From NCBI GenBank assembly GCA_958295665.1, contig OY282560.1:97937930-98001929 (forward strand): a stretch of 64,000 nt of DNA. Direction: 5' to 3'. The DNA is from Tipula vernalis. Its lineage: Eukaryota; Arthropoda; Insecta; Diptera; Tipulidae. A program made the position numbers and the translations under genes. Below, one piece after another: positions 1 through 13,000 of this stretch; within the stretch, counting starts at the first letter, position 1; each line of letters starts with the position of its first letter. Below the pieces are notes generated by a model that was not told the origin of the DNA, did not search any database, and saw nothing but the letters and a program-made list of their open reading frames with translations.

Positions 1-173
1 TCTAAACATTTCTTAGAAAATTCAATTTTATTGAAAATCAACTGGGCTATAGCCCACAAGTTTTTGGGCGGCAAAAATCTAAAATGGTCCGGTTACGATG
101 GTTGATACCTCTATCAATAGGTTTCGGGACCTGTTATTGCTGTGACAATTTTCATTTTGATTGCTCGATTATT
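1..173. repeat. Representative canonical satellite monomer with dyad symmetries
   Basis: The first complete monomer shows the internal structure repeated throughout. Three perfect short dyads can be read directly: TTCAAT-TTT-ATTGAA at 21-35, the 14-bp palindrome TGGGCTATAGCCCA at 43-56, and TTGATA-CCTC-TATCAA at 102-117. A fourth, TTTCT-T-AGAAA, lies at 9-19. No match to the 17-bp CENP-B box could be placed: the only CGGG core, near 124-127, lacks the TTCG half at the required spacing. The 173-bp length is not a multiple of 3, so no frame continues across monomers. Confidence 0.9.
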
Positions 174-1467
174 TCTAAACATTTCTTAGAAAATTCAATT
201 TTATTGAAAATCAACTGGGCTATAGCCCACAAGTTTTTGGGCGGCAAAAATCTAAAATGGTCCGATTACGATGGTTGATACCTCTATCAATAGGTTTCGG
301 GACCTGTTATTGCTGTGACAATTTTCATTTTGATTGCTCGATTATTTCTAAACATTTCTTAGAAAATTCAATTTTATTGAAAATCAACTGGGCTATAGCC
401 CACAAGTTTTTGGGCGGCAAAAATCTAAAATGGTCCGAGTACGATGGTTGATACCTCTATCAATAGGTTTCGGGACCTGTTATTGCTGTGACAATTTTCA
501 TTTTGATTGCTCGATTATTTCTAAACATTTCTTAGAAAATTCAATTTTATTGAAAATCAACTGGGCTATAGCCCACAAGTTTTTGGGCGGCAAAAATCTA
601 AAATGGTCCGATTACGATGGTTGATACCTCTATCAATAGGTTTCGGGACCTGTTATTGCTGTGACAATTTTCATTTTGATTGCTCGATTATTTCTAAACA
701 TTTCTTAGAAAATTCAATTTTATTGAAAATCAACTGGGCTATAGCCCACAAGTTTTTGGGCGGCAAAAATCTAAAATGGTCCGATTGCGATGGTTGATAC
801 CTCTATCAATAGGTTTCGGGACCTGTTATTGCTGTGACAATTTTCATTTTGATTGCTCGATTATTTCTAAACATTTCTTAGAAAATTCAATTTTATTGAA
901 AATCAACTGGGCTATAGCCCACAAGTTTTTGGGCGGCAAAAATCTAAAATGGTCCGATTACGATGGTTGATACCTCTATCAATAGGTTTCGGGACCTGTT
1001 ATTGCTGTGACAATTTTCATTTTGATTGCTCGATTATTTCTAAACATTTCTTAGAAAATTCAATTTTATTGAAAATCAACTGGGCTATAGCCCACAAGTT
1101 TTTGGGCGGCAAAAATCTAAAATGGTCCGAGTACGATGGTTGATACCTCTATCAATAGGTTTCGGGACCTGTTATTGCTGTGACAATTTTCATTTTGATT
1201 GCTCGATTATTTCTAAACATTTCTTAGAAAATTCAATTTTATTGAAAATCAACTGGGCTATAGCCCACAAGTTTTTGGGCGGCAAAAATCTAAAATGGTC
1301 CGATTACGATGGTTGATACCTCTATCAATAGGTTTCGGGACCTGTTATTGCTGTGACAATTTTCATTTTGATTGCTCGATTATTTCTAAACATTTCTTAG
1401 AAAATTCAATTTTATTGAAAATCAACTGGGCTATAGCCCACAAGTTTTTGGGCGGCAAAAATCTAAA
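84..1467. repeat. Two tandem copies of a 692-bp (4-monomer) block
   Basis: The rare GAGTA variant occurs at about 437 and again at about 1,129, exactly 692 bp (4 x 173) apart. The neighbouring monomers show the same GATTA order on either side, so 84-775 and 776-1,467 look like a four-monomer duplication. The last monomer differs (GATTG in the first copy, GGTTA in the second). Only one rare variant supports it, so confidence is moderate. Confidence 0.5.
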
Positions 1468-2332
1468 ATGGTCCGGTTACGATGGTCGATACCTCTATCA
1501 ATAGGTTTCGGGACCTGTAATTGCTGTGACAATTTTCATTTTGATTGCTCGATTATTTCTAAACATTTCTTAGAAAACTAAATTTTATTGAAAATCTACT
1601 GGGCTATAGCCCACAAGTTTTTGGGCGGCAAAAATCTCAAATGGTCCGATTGCGATGGTTGATACCTCTATCAATAGGTTTCGGGACCTGTTATTGCTGT
1701 GACAAATTTCATTTTGATTGCTCGATTATTTCTAAACATTTCTTAGAAAATTCAATTTTATTGAAAATCAACTGGGCTATAGCCCACAAGTTTTTGGGCG
1801 GCAAAAATCTAAAATGGTCCGATTGCGATGGTTGATACCTCTATCAATAGGTTTCGGGACCTGTTATTGCTGTGACAAATTTCATTTTGATTGCTCGATT
1901 ATTTCTAAACATTTCTTAGAAAATTCAATTTTATTGAAAATCAACTGGGCTATAGCCCACAAGTTTTTGGGCGGCAAAAATCTAAAATGGTCCGATTACG
2001 ATGGTTGATACCTCTATCAATAGGTTTCGGGACCTGTTATTGCTGTGACAATTTTCATTTTGATTGCTCGATTATTTCTAAACATTTCTTAGAAAACTAA
2101 ATTTTATTGAAAATCAACTGGGCTATAGCCCACAAGTTTTTGGGCGGCAAAAATCTTAAATGGTCCGATTACGATGGTTGATACCTCTATCAATAGGTTT
2201 CGGGACCTGTTATTGCTGTGACAATTTTCATTTTGATTGCTCGATTATTTCTAAACATTTCTTAGAAAATTCAATTTTATTGAAAATCAACTGGGCTATA
2301 GCCCACAAGTTTTTGGGCGGCAAAAATCTAAA

Positions 2333-3060
2333 ATGGTCCGATTACGATGGTTGATACCTCTATCAATAGGTTTCGGGACCTGTTATTGCTGTGACAATTT
2401 TCATTTTGATTGCTCGATTATTTCTAAACATTTCTTAGAAAATTCAATTTTATTGAAAATCAACTGGGCTATAGCCCACAAGTTTTTGGGCGGCAAAAAT
2501 CTAAAATGGTCTGGTTACGATGGTTGATACCTCTATCAATAGGTTTCGGGACCTGTTATTGCTGTGACAAATTTCATTTTGATTGCTCGATTATTTCTAA
2601 ACATTTCTTAGAAAATTTAATTTTATTGAAAATCAACTGGGCTATAGCCCACAAGTTTTTGGGCGGCAAAAATCTAAAATGGTCCGATTGCGATGGTTGA
2701 TACCTCTATCAATAGGTTTCGGGACCTGTTATTGCTGTGACAAATTTCATTTTGATTGCTCGATTATTTCTAAACATTTCTTAGAAAATTCAATTTTATT
2801 GTAAATCAACTGGGCTATAGCCCACAAGTTTTTGGGCGGCAAAAATCTAAAATGGTCCGATTACGATGGTTGATACCTCTATCAATAGGTTTCGGGACCT
2901 GTTATTGCTGTGACAATTTTCATTTTGATTGCTCGATTATTTCTAAACATTTCTTAGAAAATTCAATTTTATTGAAAATCAACTGGGCTATAGCCCACAA
3001 GTTTTTGGGCGGCAAAAATCTAAAATGGTCCGATTACGATGGTTGATACCTCTATTAATA
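2333..3060. repeat. Block repeated at 7,349-8,080
   Basis: The ordered series GGTTA, then CAAATTTC with GATTG, then CAAATTTC, GATTA, and an ATTAATAGG monomer recurs at a constant offset of 5,016 bp (29 monomers less 1 bp): 2,506 corresponds to 7,522 and 3,025 to 8,041. This indicates a dispersed duplication within the array. Confidence 0.5.
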
Positions 3061-5446
3061 GGTTTCGGGACCTGTTATTGCTGTGACAATTTTCATTTTG
3101 ATTGCTCGATTATTTCTAAACATTTCTTAGAAAATTCAATTTTATTGAAAATCAACTGGGCTATAGCCCACAAGTTTTTGGGCGGCAAAAATCTAAAATG
3201 GTCCGGTTACGATGGTTGATACCTCTATCAATAGGTTTCGGGACCTGTTATTGCTGTGACAATTTTCATTTTGATTGCTCGATTATTTCTAAACATTTCT
3301 TAGAAAATTCAATTTTATTGAAAATCAACTGGGCTATAGCCCACAAGTTTTTGGGCGGCAAAAATCTAAAATGGTCCGATTACGATGGTTGATACCTCTA
3401 TCAATAGGTTTCGGGACCTGTTATTGCTGTGACAATTTTCATTTTGATTGCTCGATTATTTCTAAACATTTCTTAGAAAATTCAATTTTATTGAAAATCA
3501 ACTGGGCTATAGCCCACAAGTTTTTGGGCGGCAAAAATCTAAAATGGTCCGGTTACGATGGTTGATACCTCTATCAATAGGTTTCGGGACCTGTTATTGC
3601 TGTGACAATTTTCATTTTGATTGCTCGATTATTTCTAAACATTTCTTAGAAAATTCAATTTTATTGAAAATTAACTGGGCTATAGCCCACAAGTTTTTGG
3701 GCGGCAAAAATCTAAAATGGTCCGATTACGATGGTTGATACCTCTATCAATAGGTTTCGGGACCTGTTATTGCTGTGACAATTTTCATTTTGATTGCTCG
3801 ATTATTTCTAAACATTTCTTAGAAAATTCAATTTTATTGAAAATCAACTGGGCTATAGCCCACAAGTTTTTGGGCGGCAAAAATCTAAAATGGTCCGGTT
3901 ACGATGGTTGATACCTCTATCAATAGGTTTCGGGACCTGTTATTGCTGTGACAATTTTCATTTTGATTGCTCGATTATTTCTAAACATTTTTTAGAAAAT
4001 TCAATTTTATTGAAAATCAACTGGGCTATAGCCCACAAGTTTTTGGGCGGCATAAATCTAAAATGGTCCGATTACGATGGTTGATACCTCTATCAATAGG
4101 TTTCGGGACCTGTAATTGCTGTGACAATTTTCATTTTGATTGCTCGATTATTTCTAAACATTTCTTAAAAAACTAAATTTTATTGAAAATCAACTGGGCT
4201 ATAGCCCACAAGTTTTTGGGCGGCAAAAATCTAAAATGGTCCGATTGCGATGGTTGATACCTCTATCAATAGGTTTCGGGACCTGTTATTGCTGTGACAA
4301 TTTTCATTTTGATTGCTCGATTATTTCTAAACATTTCTTAGAAAATTCAATTTTATTGAAAATCAACTGGGCTATAGCCCACAAGTTTTTGGGCGGCAAA
4401 AATCTAAAATTGTCCGATTACGATGGTTGATACCTCTATCAATAGGTTTCGGGACCTGTTATTGCTGTGACAATTTTCATTTTGATTGCTCGATTATTTC
4501 TAAACATTTCTTAGAAAATTTAATTTTATTGAAAATCAACTGGGCTATAGCCCACAAGTTTTTGGGCGGCAAAAATCTAAAATGGTCCGGTTACGATGGT
4601 TGATACCTCTATCAATAGGTTTCGGGACCTGTTATTGCTGTGACAATTTTCATTTTGATTGCTCGATTATTTCTAAACATTTCTTAGAAAATTCAATTTT
4701 ATTGAAAATCAACTGGGCTATAGCCCACAAGTTTTTGGGCGGCAAAAATCTAAAATGGTCCGATTGCGATGGTTGATACCTCTATCAATAGGTTTCGGGA
4801 CCTGTTATTGCTGTGACAATTTGCATTTTGATTGCTCGATTATTTCTAAACATTTCTTAGAAAATTCAATTTTATTGAAAATCAACTGGGCTATAGCCCA
4901 CAAGTTTTTGGGATGCAAAAATCTAAAATGGTCCGATTACGATGGTTGATACCTCTATCAATAGGTTTCGGGACCTGTTATTGCTGTGACAATTTTCATT
5001 TTGATTGCTCGATTATTTCTAAACATTTCTTAGAAAATTCAATTTTATTGAAAATCTACTGGGCTATAGCCCACAAGTTTTTGGGCGGCAAAAATCTAAA
5101 ATGGTCCGATTACGATGGTTGATACCTCTATTAATAGGCTTCGGGACCTGTTATTGCTGTGACAATTTTCATTTTGATTGCTCGATTATTTCTAAACATT
5201 TCTTAGAAAATTCAATTTTATTGAAAATTAACTGGGCTATAGCCCACAAGTTTTTGGGCGGCAAAAATCTAAAATGGTCCGATTACGATGGTTGATACCT
5301 CTATCAATAGGTTTCGGGACCTGTTATTGCTGTGACAATTTTCATTTTGATTGCTCGATTATTTCTAAACATTTCTTAGAAAATTCAATTTTATTGAAAA
5401 TCAACTGGGCTATAGCCCACAAGTTTTTGGGCGGCAAAAATCTAAA

Positions 5447-7040
5447 ATGGTCCGATTGCGATGGTTGATACCTCTATCAATAGGTTTCGGGACCTGTTAT
5501 TGCTGTGACAATTTTCATTTTGATTGCTCGATTATTTCTAAACATTTCTTAGAAAATTCAATTTTATTGAAAATCAACTGGGTTATAGCCCACAAGTTTT
5601 TGGGCGGCAAAAATCTAAAATGGTCCGATTACGATGGTTGATACCTCTATCAATAGGTTTCGGGACCTGTTATTGCTGTGACAATTTTCATTTTGATTGC
5701 TCGATTATTTCTAAACATTTCTTAGAAAATTCAATTTTATTGAAAATCAACTGGGCTATAGCCCACAAGTTTTGGGGCGGCAAAAATCTAAAATGGTCCG
5801 ATTACGATGGTTGATACCTCTATTAATAGGTTTCGGGACCTGTTATTGCTGTGACAATTTTCATTTTGATTGCTCGATTATTTCTAAACATTTCTTAGAA
5901 AATTCAATTTTATTGAAAATCAACTGGGCTATAGCCCACAAGTTTTTGGGCGGCAAAAATCTAAAATGGTCCGATTACGATGGTTGATACCTCTATCAAT
6001 AGGTTTCGGGACCTGTTATTGCTGTGACAATTTTCATTTTGATTGCTCGATTATTTCTAAACATTTCTTAGAAAATTCAATTTTATTGAAAATCAACTGG
6101 GCTATAGCCCACAAGTTTTTGGGCGGCAAAAATCTAAAATGGTCCGATTGCGATGGTTGATACCTCTATCAATAGGTTTCGGGACCTGTTATTGCTGTGA
6201 CAATTTTCATTTTGATTGCTCGATTATTTCTAAACATTTCTTAGAAAATTCAATTTTATTGAAAATCAACTGGGCTATAGCCCACAAGTTTTTGGGCGGC
6301 AAAAATCTAAAATGGTCCGATTACGATGGTTGATACCTCTATCAATAGGTTTCGGGACCTGTTATTGCTGTGACAATTTTCATTTTGATTGCTCGATTAT
6401 TTCTAAACATTTCTTAGAAAATTCAATTTTATTGAAAATCAACTGGGCTATAGCCCACAAGTTTTTGGGCGGCAAAAATCTAAAATGGTCCGGTTACGAT
6501 GGTTGATACCTCTATCAATAGGTTTCGGGACCTGTTATTGCTGTGACAATTTTCATTTTGATTGCTCGATTATTTCTAAACATTTCTTAGAAAATTCAAT
6601 TTTATTGAAAATCAACTGGGCTATAGCCCACAAGTTTTTGGGCGGCAAAAATCTAAAATGGTCCGATTGCGATGGTTGATACCTCTATCAATAGGTTTCG
6701 GGACCTGTTATTGCTGTGACAATTTTCACTTTGATTGCTCGATTATTTCTAAACATTTCTTAGAAATTCAATTTTATTGAAAATCAACTGGGCTATAGCC
6801 CACAAGTTTTTGGGCGGCAAAAATCTAAAATGGTCCGATTACGATGGTTGATACCTCTATCAATAGGTTTCGGGACCTGTTATTGCTGTGACAATTTTCA
6901 TTTTGATTGCTCGATTATTTCTAAACATTTCTTAGAAAATTCAATTTTATTGAAAATCAACTGGGCTATAGCCCACAAGTTTTTGGGCGGCAAAAATCTA
7001 AAATGGTCCGATTACGATGGTTGATACCTCTATTAATAGG
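5447..7040. repeat. Block repeated at 8,733-9,980 (two monomers lost in one copy)
   Basis: A GGGTTATAG monomer followed directly by a TTTTGGGGCGG monomer occurs at 5,580/5,772 and again at 8,867/9,058 (offset 3,286). Further on, the GGTTA, GATTG and rare TTTCACTTTG monomers at about 6,312-6,732 match 9,252-9,672 at offset 2,940. The 346-bp change in offset equals exactly two monomers, gained or lost in one copy. Confidence 0.6.
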
Positions 7041-10000
7041 TTTCGGGACCTGTTATTGCTGTGACAATTTTCATTTTGATTGCTCGATTATTTCTAAACA
7101 TTTCTTAGAAAATTCAATTTTATTGAAAATCAACTGGGCTATAGCCCACAAGTTTTTGGGCGGCAAAAATCTAAAATGGTCCGGTTACGATGGTTGATAC
7201 CTCTATCAATAGGTTTCGGGACCTGTTATTGCTGTGACAATTTTCATTTTGATTGCTCGATTATTTCTAAACATTTCTTAGAAAATTCAATTTTATTGAA
7301 AATCAACTAGGCTATAGCCCACAAGTTTTTGGGCGGCAAAAATCTAAAATGGTCCGATTACGATGGTTGATACCTCTATCAATAGGTTTCGGGACCTGTT
7401 ATTGCTGTGACAATTTTCATTTTGATTGCTCGATTATTTCTAAACATTTCTTAGAAAATTCAATTTTATTGAAAATCAACTGGGCTATAGCCCACAAGTT
7501 TTTGGGCGGCAAAAATCTAAAATGGTCCGGTTACGATGGTTGATACCTCTATCAATAGGTTTCGGGACCTGTTATTGCTGTGACAAATTTCATTTTGATT
7601 GCTCGATTATTTCTAAACATTTCTTAGAAAATTCAATTTTATTGAAAATCAACTGGGCTATAGCCCACAAGTTTTTGGGCGGCAAAAATCTAAAATGGTC
7701 CGATTGCGATGGTTGATACCTCTATCAATAGGTTTCGGGACCTGTTATTGCTGTGACAAATTTCATTTTGATTGCTCGATTATTTCTAAACATTTCTTAG
7801 AAAATTCAATTTTATTGAAAATCAACTGGGCTATAGCCCACAAGTTTTTGGGCGGCAAAAATCTAAAATGGTCCGATTACGATGGTTGATACCTCTATCA
7901 ATAGGTTTCGGGACCTGTTATTGCTGTGACAATTTTCATTTTGATTGCTCGATTATTTCTAAACATTTCTTAGAAAATTCAATTTTATTGAAAATCAACT
8001 GGGCTATAGCCCACAAGTTTTTGGGCGGCAAAAATCTAAAATGGTCCGATTACGATGGTTGATACCTCTATTAATAGGTTTCGGGACCTGTTATTGCTGT
8101 GACAATTTTCATTTTGATTGCTCGATTATTTCTAAACATTTCTTAGAAAATTCAATTTTATTGAAAATCAACTGGGCTATAGCCCACAAGTTTTTGGGCG
8201 GCAAAAATCTAAAATGGTCCGATTACGATGGTTGATACCTCTATCAATAGGTTTCGGGACCTGTTATTGCTGTGACAATTTTCATTTTGATTGCTCGATT
8301 ATTTCTAAACATTTCTTAGAAAATTCAATTTTATTGAAAATCAACTGGGCTATAGCCCACAAGTTTTTGGGCGGCAAAAATCTAAAATGGTCCGGTTACG
8401 ATGGTTGATACCTCTATCAATAGGTTTCGGGACCTGTTATTGCTGTGACAATTTTCATTTTGATTGCTCGATTATTTCTAAACATTTCTTAGAAAATTCA
8501 ATTTTATTGAAAATCAACTGGGCTATAGCCCACAAGTTTTTGGGCGGCAAAAATCTAAAATGGTCCGATTACGATGGTTGATACCTCTATCAATAGGTTT
8601 CGGGACCTGTTATTGCTGTGACAATTTTCATTTTGATTGCTCGATTATTTCTAAACATTTCTTAGAAAATTCAATTTTATTGAAAATCAACTGGGCTATA
8701 GCCCACAAGTTTTTGGGCGGCAAAAATCTAAAATGGTCCGATTACGATGGTTGATACCTCTATCAATAGGTTTCGGGACCTGTTATTGCTGTGACAATTT
8801 TCATTTTGATTGCTCGATTATTTCTAAACATTTCTTAGAAAATTCAATTTTATTGAAAATCAACTGGGTTATAGCCCACAAGTTTTTGGGCGGCAAAAAT
8901 CTAAAATGGTCCGATTACGATGGTTGATACCTCTATCAATAGGTTTCGGGACCTGTTATTGCTGTGACAATTTTCATTTTGATTGCTCGATTATTTCTAA
9001 ACATTTCTTAGAAAATTCAATTTTATTGAAAATCAACTGGGCTATAGCCCACAAGTTTTGGGGCGGCAAAAATCTAAAATGGTCCGATTACGATGGTTGA
9101 TACCTCTATCAATAGGTTTCGGGACCTGTTATTGCTGTGACAATTTTCATTTTGATTGCTCGATTATTTCTAAACATTTCTTAGAAAATTCAATTTTATT
9201 GAAAATCAACTGGGCTATAGCCCACAAGTTTTTGGGCGGCAAAAATCTAAAATGGTCCGATTACGATGGTTGATACCTCTATCAATAGGTTTCGGGACCT
9301 GTTATTGCTGTGACAATTTTCATTTTGATTGCTCGATTATTTCTAAACATTTCTTAGAAAATTCAATTTTATTGAAAATCAACTGGGCTATAGCCCACAA
9401 GTTTTTGGGCGGCAAAAATCTAAAATGGTCCGGTTACGATGGTTGATACCTCTATCAATAGGTTTCGGGACCTGTTATTGCTGTGACAATTTTCATTTTG
9501 ATTGCTCGATTATTTCTAAACATTTCTTAGAAAATTCAATTTTATTGAAAATCAACTGGGCTATAGCCCACAAGTTTTTGGGCGGCAAAAATCTAAAATG
9601 GTCCGATTGCGATGGTTGATACCTCTATCAATAGGTTTCGGGACCTGTTATTGCTGTGACAATTTTCACTTTGATTGCTCGATTATTTCTAAACATTTCT
9701 TAGAAAATTCAATTTTATTGAAAATCAACTGGGCTATAGCCCACAAGTTTTTGGGCGGCAAAAATCTAAAATGGTCCGATTACGATGGTTGATACCTCTA
9801 TCAATAGGTTTCGGGACCTGTTATTGCTGTGACAATTTTCATTTTGATTGCTCGATTATTTCTAAACATTTCTTAGAAAATTCAATTTTATTGAAAATCA
9901 ACTGGGCTATAGCCCACAAGTTTTTGGGCGGCAAAAATCTAAAATGGTCCGATTACGATGGTTGATACCTCTATTAATAGGTTTCGGGACCTGTTATTGC

Positions 10001-13000
10001 TGTGACAATTTTCATTTTGATTGCTCGATTATTTCTAAACATTTCTTAGAAAATTCAATTTTATTGAAAATCAACTGGGCTATAGCCCACAAGTTTTTGG
10101 GCGGCAAAAATCTAAAATGGTCCGATTACGATGGTTGATACCTCTATCAATAGGTTTCGGGACCTGTTATTGCTGTGACAATTTTCATTTTGATTGCTCG
10201 ATTATTTCTAAACACTTCTTAGAAAATTCAATTTTATTGAAAATCAACTGGGCTATAGCCCACAAGTTTTTGGGCGGCAAAAATCTAAAATGGTCCGATT
10301 GCGATGGTTGATACCTCTATCAATAGGTTTCGGGACCTGTTATTGCTGTGACAATTTTCATTTTGATTGCTCGATTATTTCTAAACATTTCTTAGAAAAT
10401 TCAATTTTATTGAAAATCAACTGGGCTATAGCCCACAAGTTTTTGGGCGGCAAAAATCTAAAATGGTCCGATTACGATGGTTGATACCTCTATCAATAGG
10501 TTTCGGGACCTGTTATTGCTGTGACAATTTTCATTTTGATTGCTCGATTATTTCTAAACATTTCTTAGAAAATTCAATTTTATTGAAAATCAACTGGGCT
10601 ATAGCCCACAAGTTTTTGGGCGGCAAAAATTTAAAATGGTCCGATTACGATGGTTGATACCTCTATCAATAGGTTTCGGGACCTGTTATTGCTGTGACAA
10701 TTTTCATTTTGATTGCTCGATTATTTCTAAATATTTCTTAGAAAATTCAATTTTATTGAAAATCAACTGGGCTATAGCCCACAAGTTTTTGGGCGGCAAA
10801 AATCTAAAATGGTCCGATTGCGATGGTTGATACCTCTATCAATAGGTTTCGGGACCTGTTATTGCTGTGACAATTTTCATTTTGATTGCTCGATTATTTC
10901 TAAACATTTCTTAGAAAATTCAATTTTATTGAAAATCAACTGGGCTATAGCCCACAAGTTTTTGGGCGGCAAAAATCTAAAATGGTCCGATTACGATGGT
11001 TGATACCTCTATCAATAGGTTTCGGGACCTGTTATTGCTGTGACAATTTTCACTTTGATTGCTCGATTATTTCTAAACATTTCTTAGAAAATTCAATTTT
11101 ATTGAAAATCAACTGGGCTATAGCCCACAAGTTTTTGGGCGGCAAAAATCTAAAATGGTCCGATTACGATGGTTGATACCTCTATCAATAGGTTTCGGGA
11201 CCTGTTATTGCTGTGAAAATTTTCATTTTGATTGCTCGATTATTTCTAAACATTTCTTAGAAAATTCAATTTTATTGAAAATCAACTGGGCTATAGCCCA
11301 CAAGTTTTTGGGCGGCAAAAATCTAAAATGGTCCGGTTACGATGGTTGATACCTCTATCAATAGGTTTCGGGACCTGTTATTGCTGTGACAATTTTCATT
11401 TTGATTGCTCGATTATTTCTAAACATTTCTTAGAAAATTCAATTTTATTGAAAATCAACTGGGCTATAGCCCACAAGTTTTTGGGCGGCAAAAATCTAAA
11501 ATGGTCCGATTACGATGGTTGATACCTCTATCAATAGGTTTCGGGACCTGTTATTGCTGTGACAATTTTTATTTTGATTGCTCGATTATTTCTAAACATT
11601 TCTTAGAAAATTCAATTTTATTGAAAATCAACTGGGCTATAGCCCACAAGTTTTTAGCCGGCAAAAATCTAAAATGGTCCGGTTACGATGGTTGATACCT
11701 CTATCAATAGGTTTCGGGACCTGTTATTGCTGTGACAATTTTCATTTTGATTGCTCGATTATTTCTAAACATTTCTTAGAAAATTCAATTTTATTGAAAA
11801 TCAACTGGGCTATAGCCCACAAGTTTTTGGGCGGCAAATATCTAAAATGGTCCGATTGCGATGGTTGATACCTCTATCAATAGGTTTCGGGACCTGTTAT
11901 TGCTGTGACAATTTTCATTTTGATTGCTCGATTATTTCTAAACATTTCTTAGAAAATTCAATTTTATTGAAAATCAACTGGGCTATAGCCCACAAGTTTT
12001 TGGGCGGCAAAAATCTAAAATGGTCCGATTACGATGGTTGATACCTCTATCAATAGGTTTCGGGACCTGTTATTGCTGTGACAATTTTCATTTTGATTGC
12101 TCGATTATTTCTAAACATTTCTTAGAAAATTCAATTTTATTGAAAATCAACTGGGCTATAGCCCACAAGTTTTTGGGCGGCAAAAATCTAAAATGGTCCG
12201 ATTACGATGGTTGATACCTCTATTAATAGGTTTCGGGACCTGTTATTGCTGTGACAATTTTTATTTTGATTGCTCGATTATTTCTAAACATTTCTTAGAA
12301 AATTCAATTTTATTGAAAATCAACTGGGCTATAGCCCACAAGTTTTTGGGCGGTAAAAATCTAAAATGGTCCGATTGCGATGGTTGATACCTCTATCAAT
12401 AGGTTTCGGGACCTGTTATTGCTGTGACAATTTTCATTTTGATTGCTCGATTATTTCTAAACATTTCTTAGAAAATTCAATTTTATTGAAAATCAACTGG
12501 GCTATAGCCCACAAGTTTTTGGGCGGCAAAAATCTAAAATGGTCCGATTACGATGGTTGATACCTCTATCAATAGGTTTCGGGACCTGTTATTGCTGTGA
12601 CAATTTTCATTTTGATTGCTCGATTATTTCTAAACATTTCTTAGAAAATTCAATTTTATTGAAAATCAACTGGGCTATAGCCCACAAGTTTTTGGGCGGC
12701 AAAAATCTAAAATGGTCCGATTACGATGGTTGATACCTCTATTAATAGGTTTCGGGACCTGTTATTGCTGTGAAAATTTTCATTTTGATTGCTCGATTAT
12801 TTCTAAACATTTCTTAGAAAATTCAATTTTATTGAAAATCAACTGGGCTATAGCCCACAAGTTTTTGGGCGGCAAAAATCTAAAATGGTCCGATTACGAT
12901 GGTTGATACCTCTATCAATAGGTTTCGGGACCTGTTATTGCTGTGACAATTTTCATTTTGATTGCTCGATTATTTCTAAACATTTCTTAGAAAATTCAAT

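Noticed and set aside
118..130. CENP-B box around TTTCGGGA
   Set aside because: The CGGGA half is present, but the TTCG half and central A are not at the required positions on either strand.
84..278. A 64-codon ATG-to-TGA open frame in most monomers, including Cys-rich residues, repeated about 300 times
   Set aside because: It spans the monomer junction, overlaps the next copy by 22 nt, and shifts frame every 173 bp. Variants are freely missense (for example D/G, Y/C, S/L, W/C), with stops and frameshifts and no sign of synonymous bias. It is open by chance and multiplied by the tandem array, so it is not annotated as a gene.
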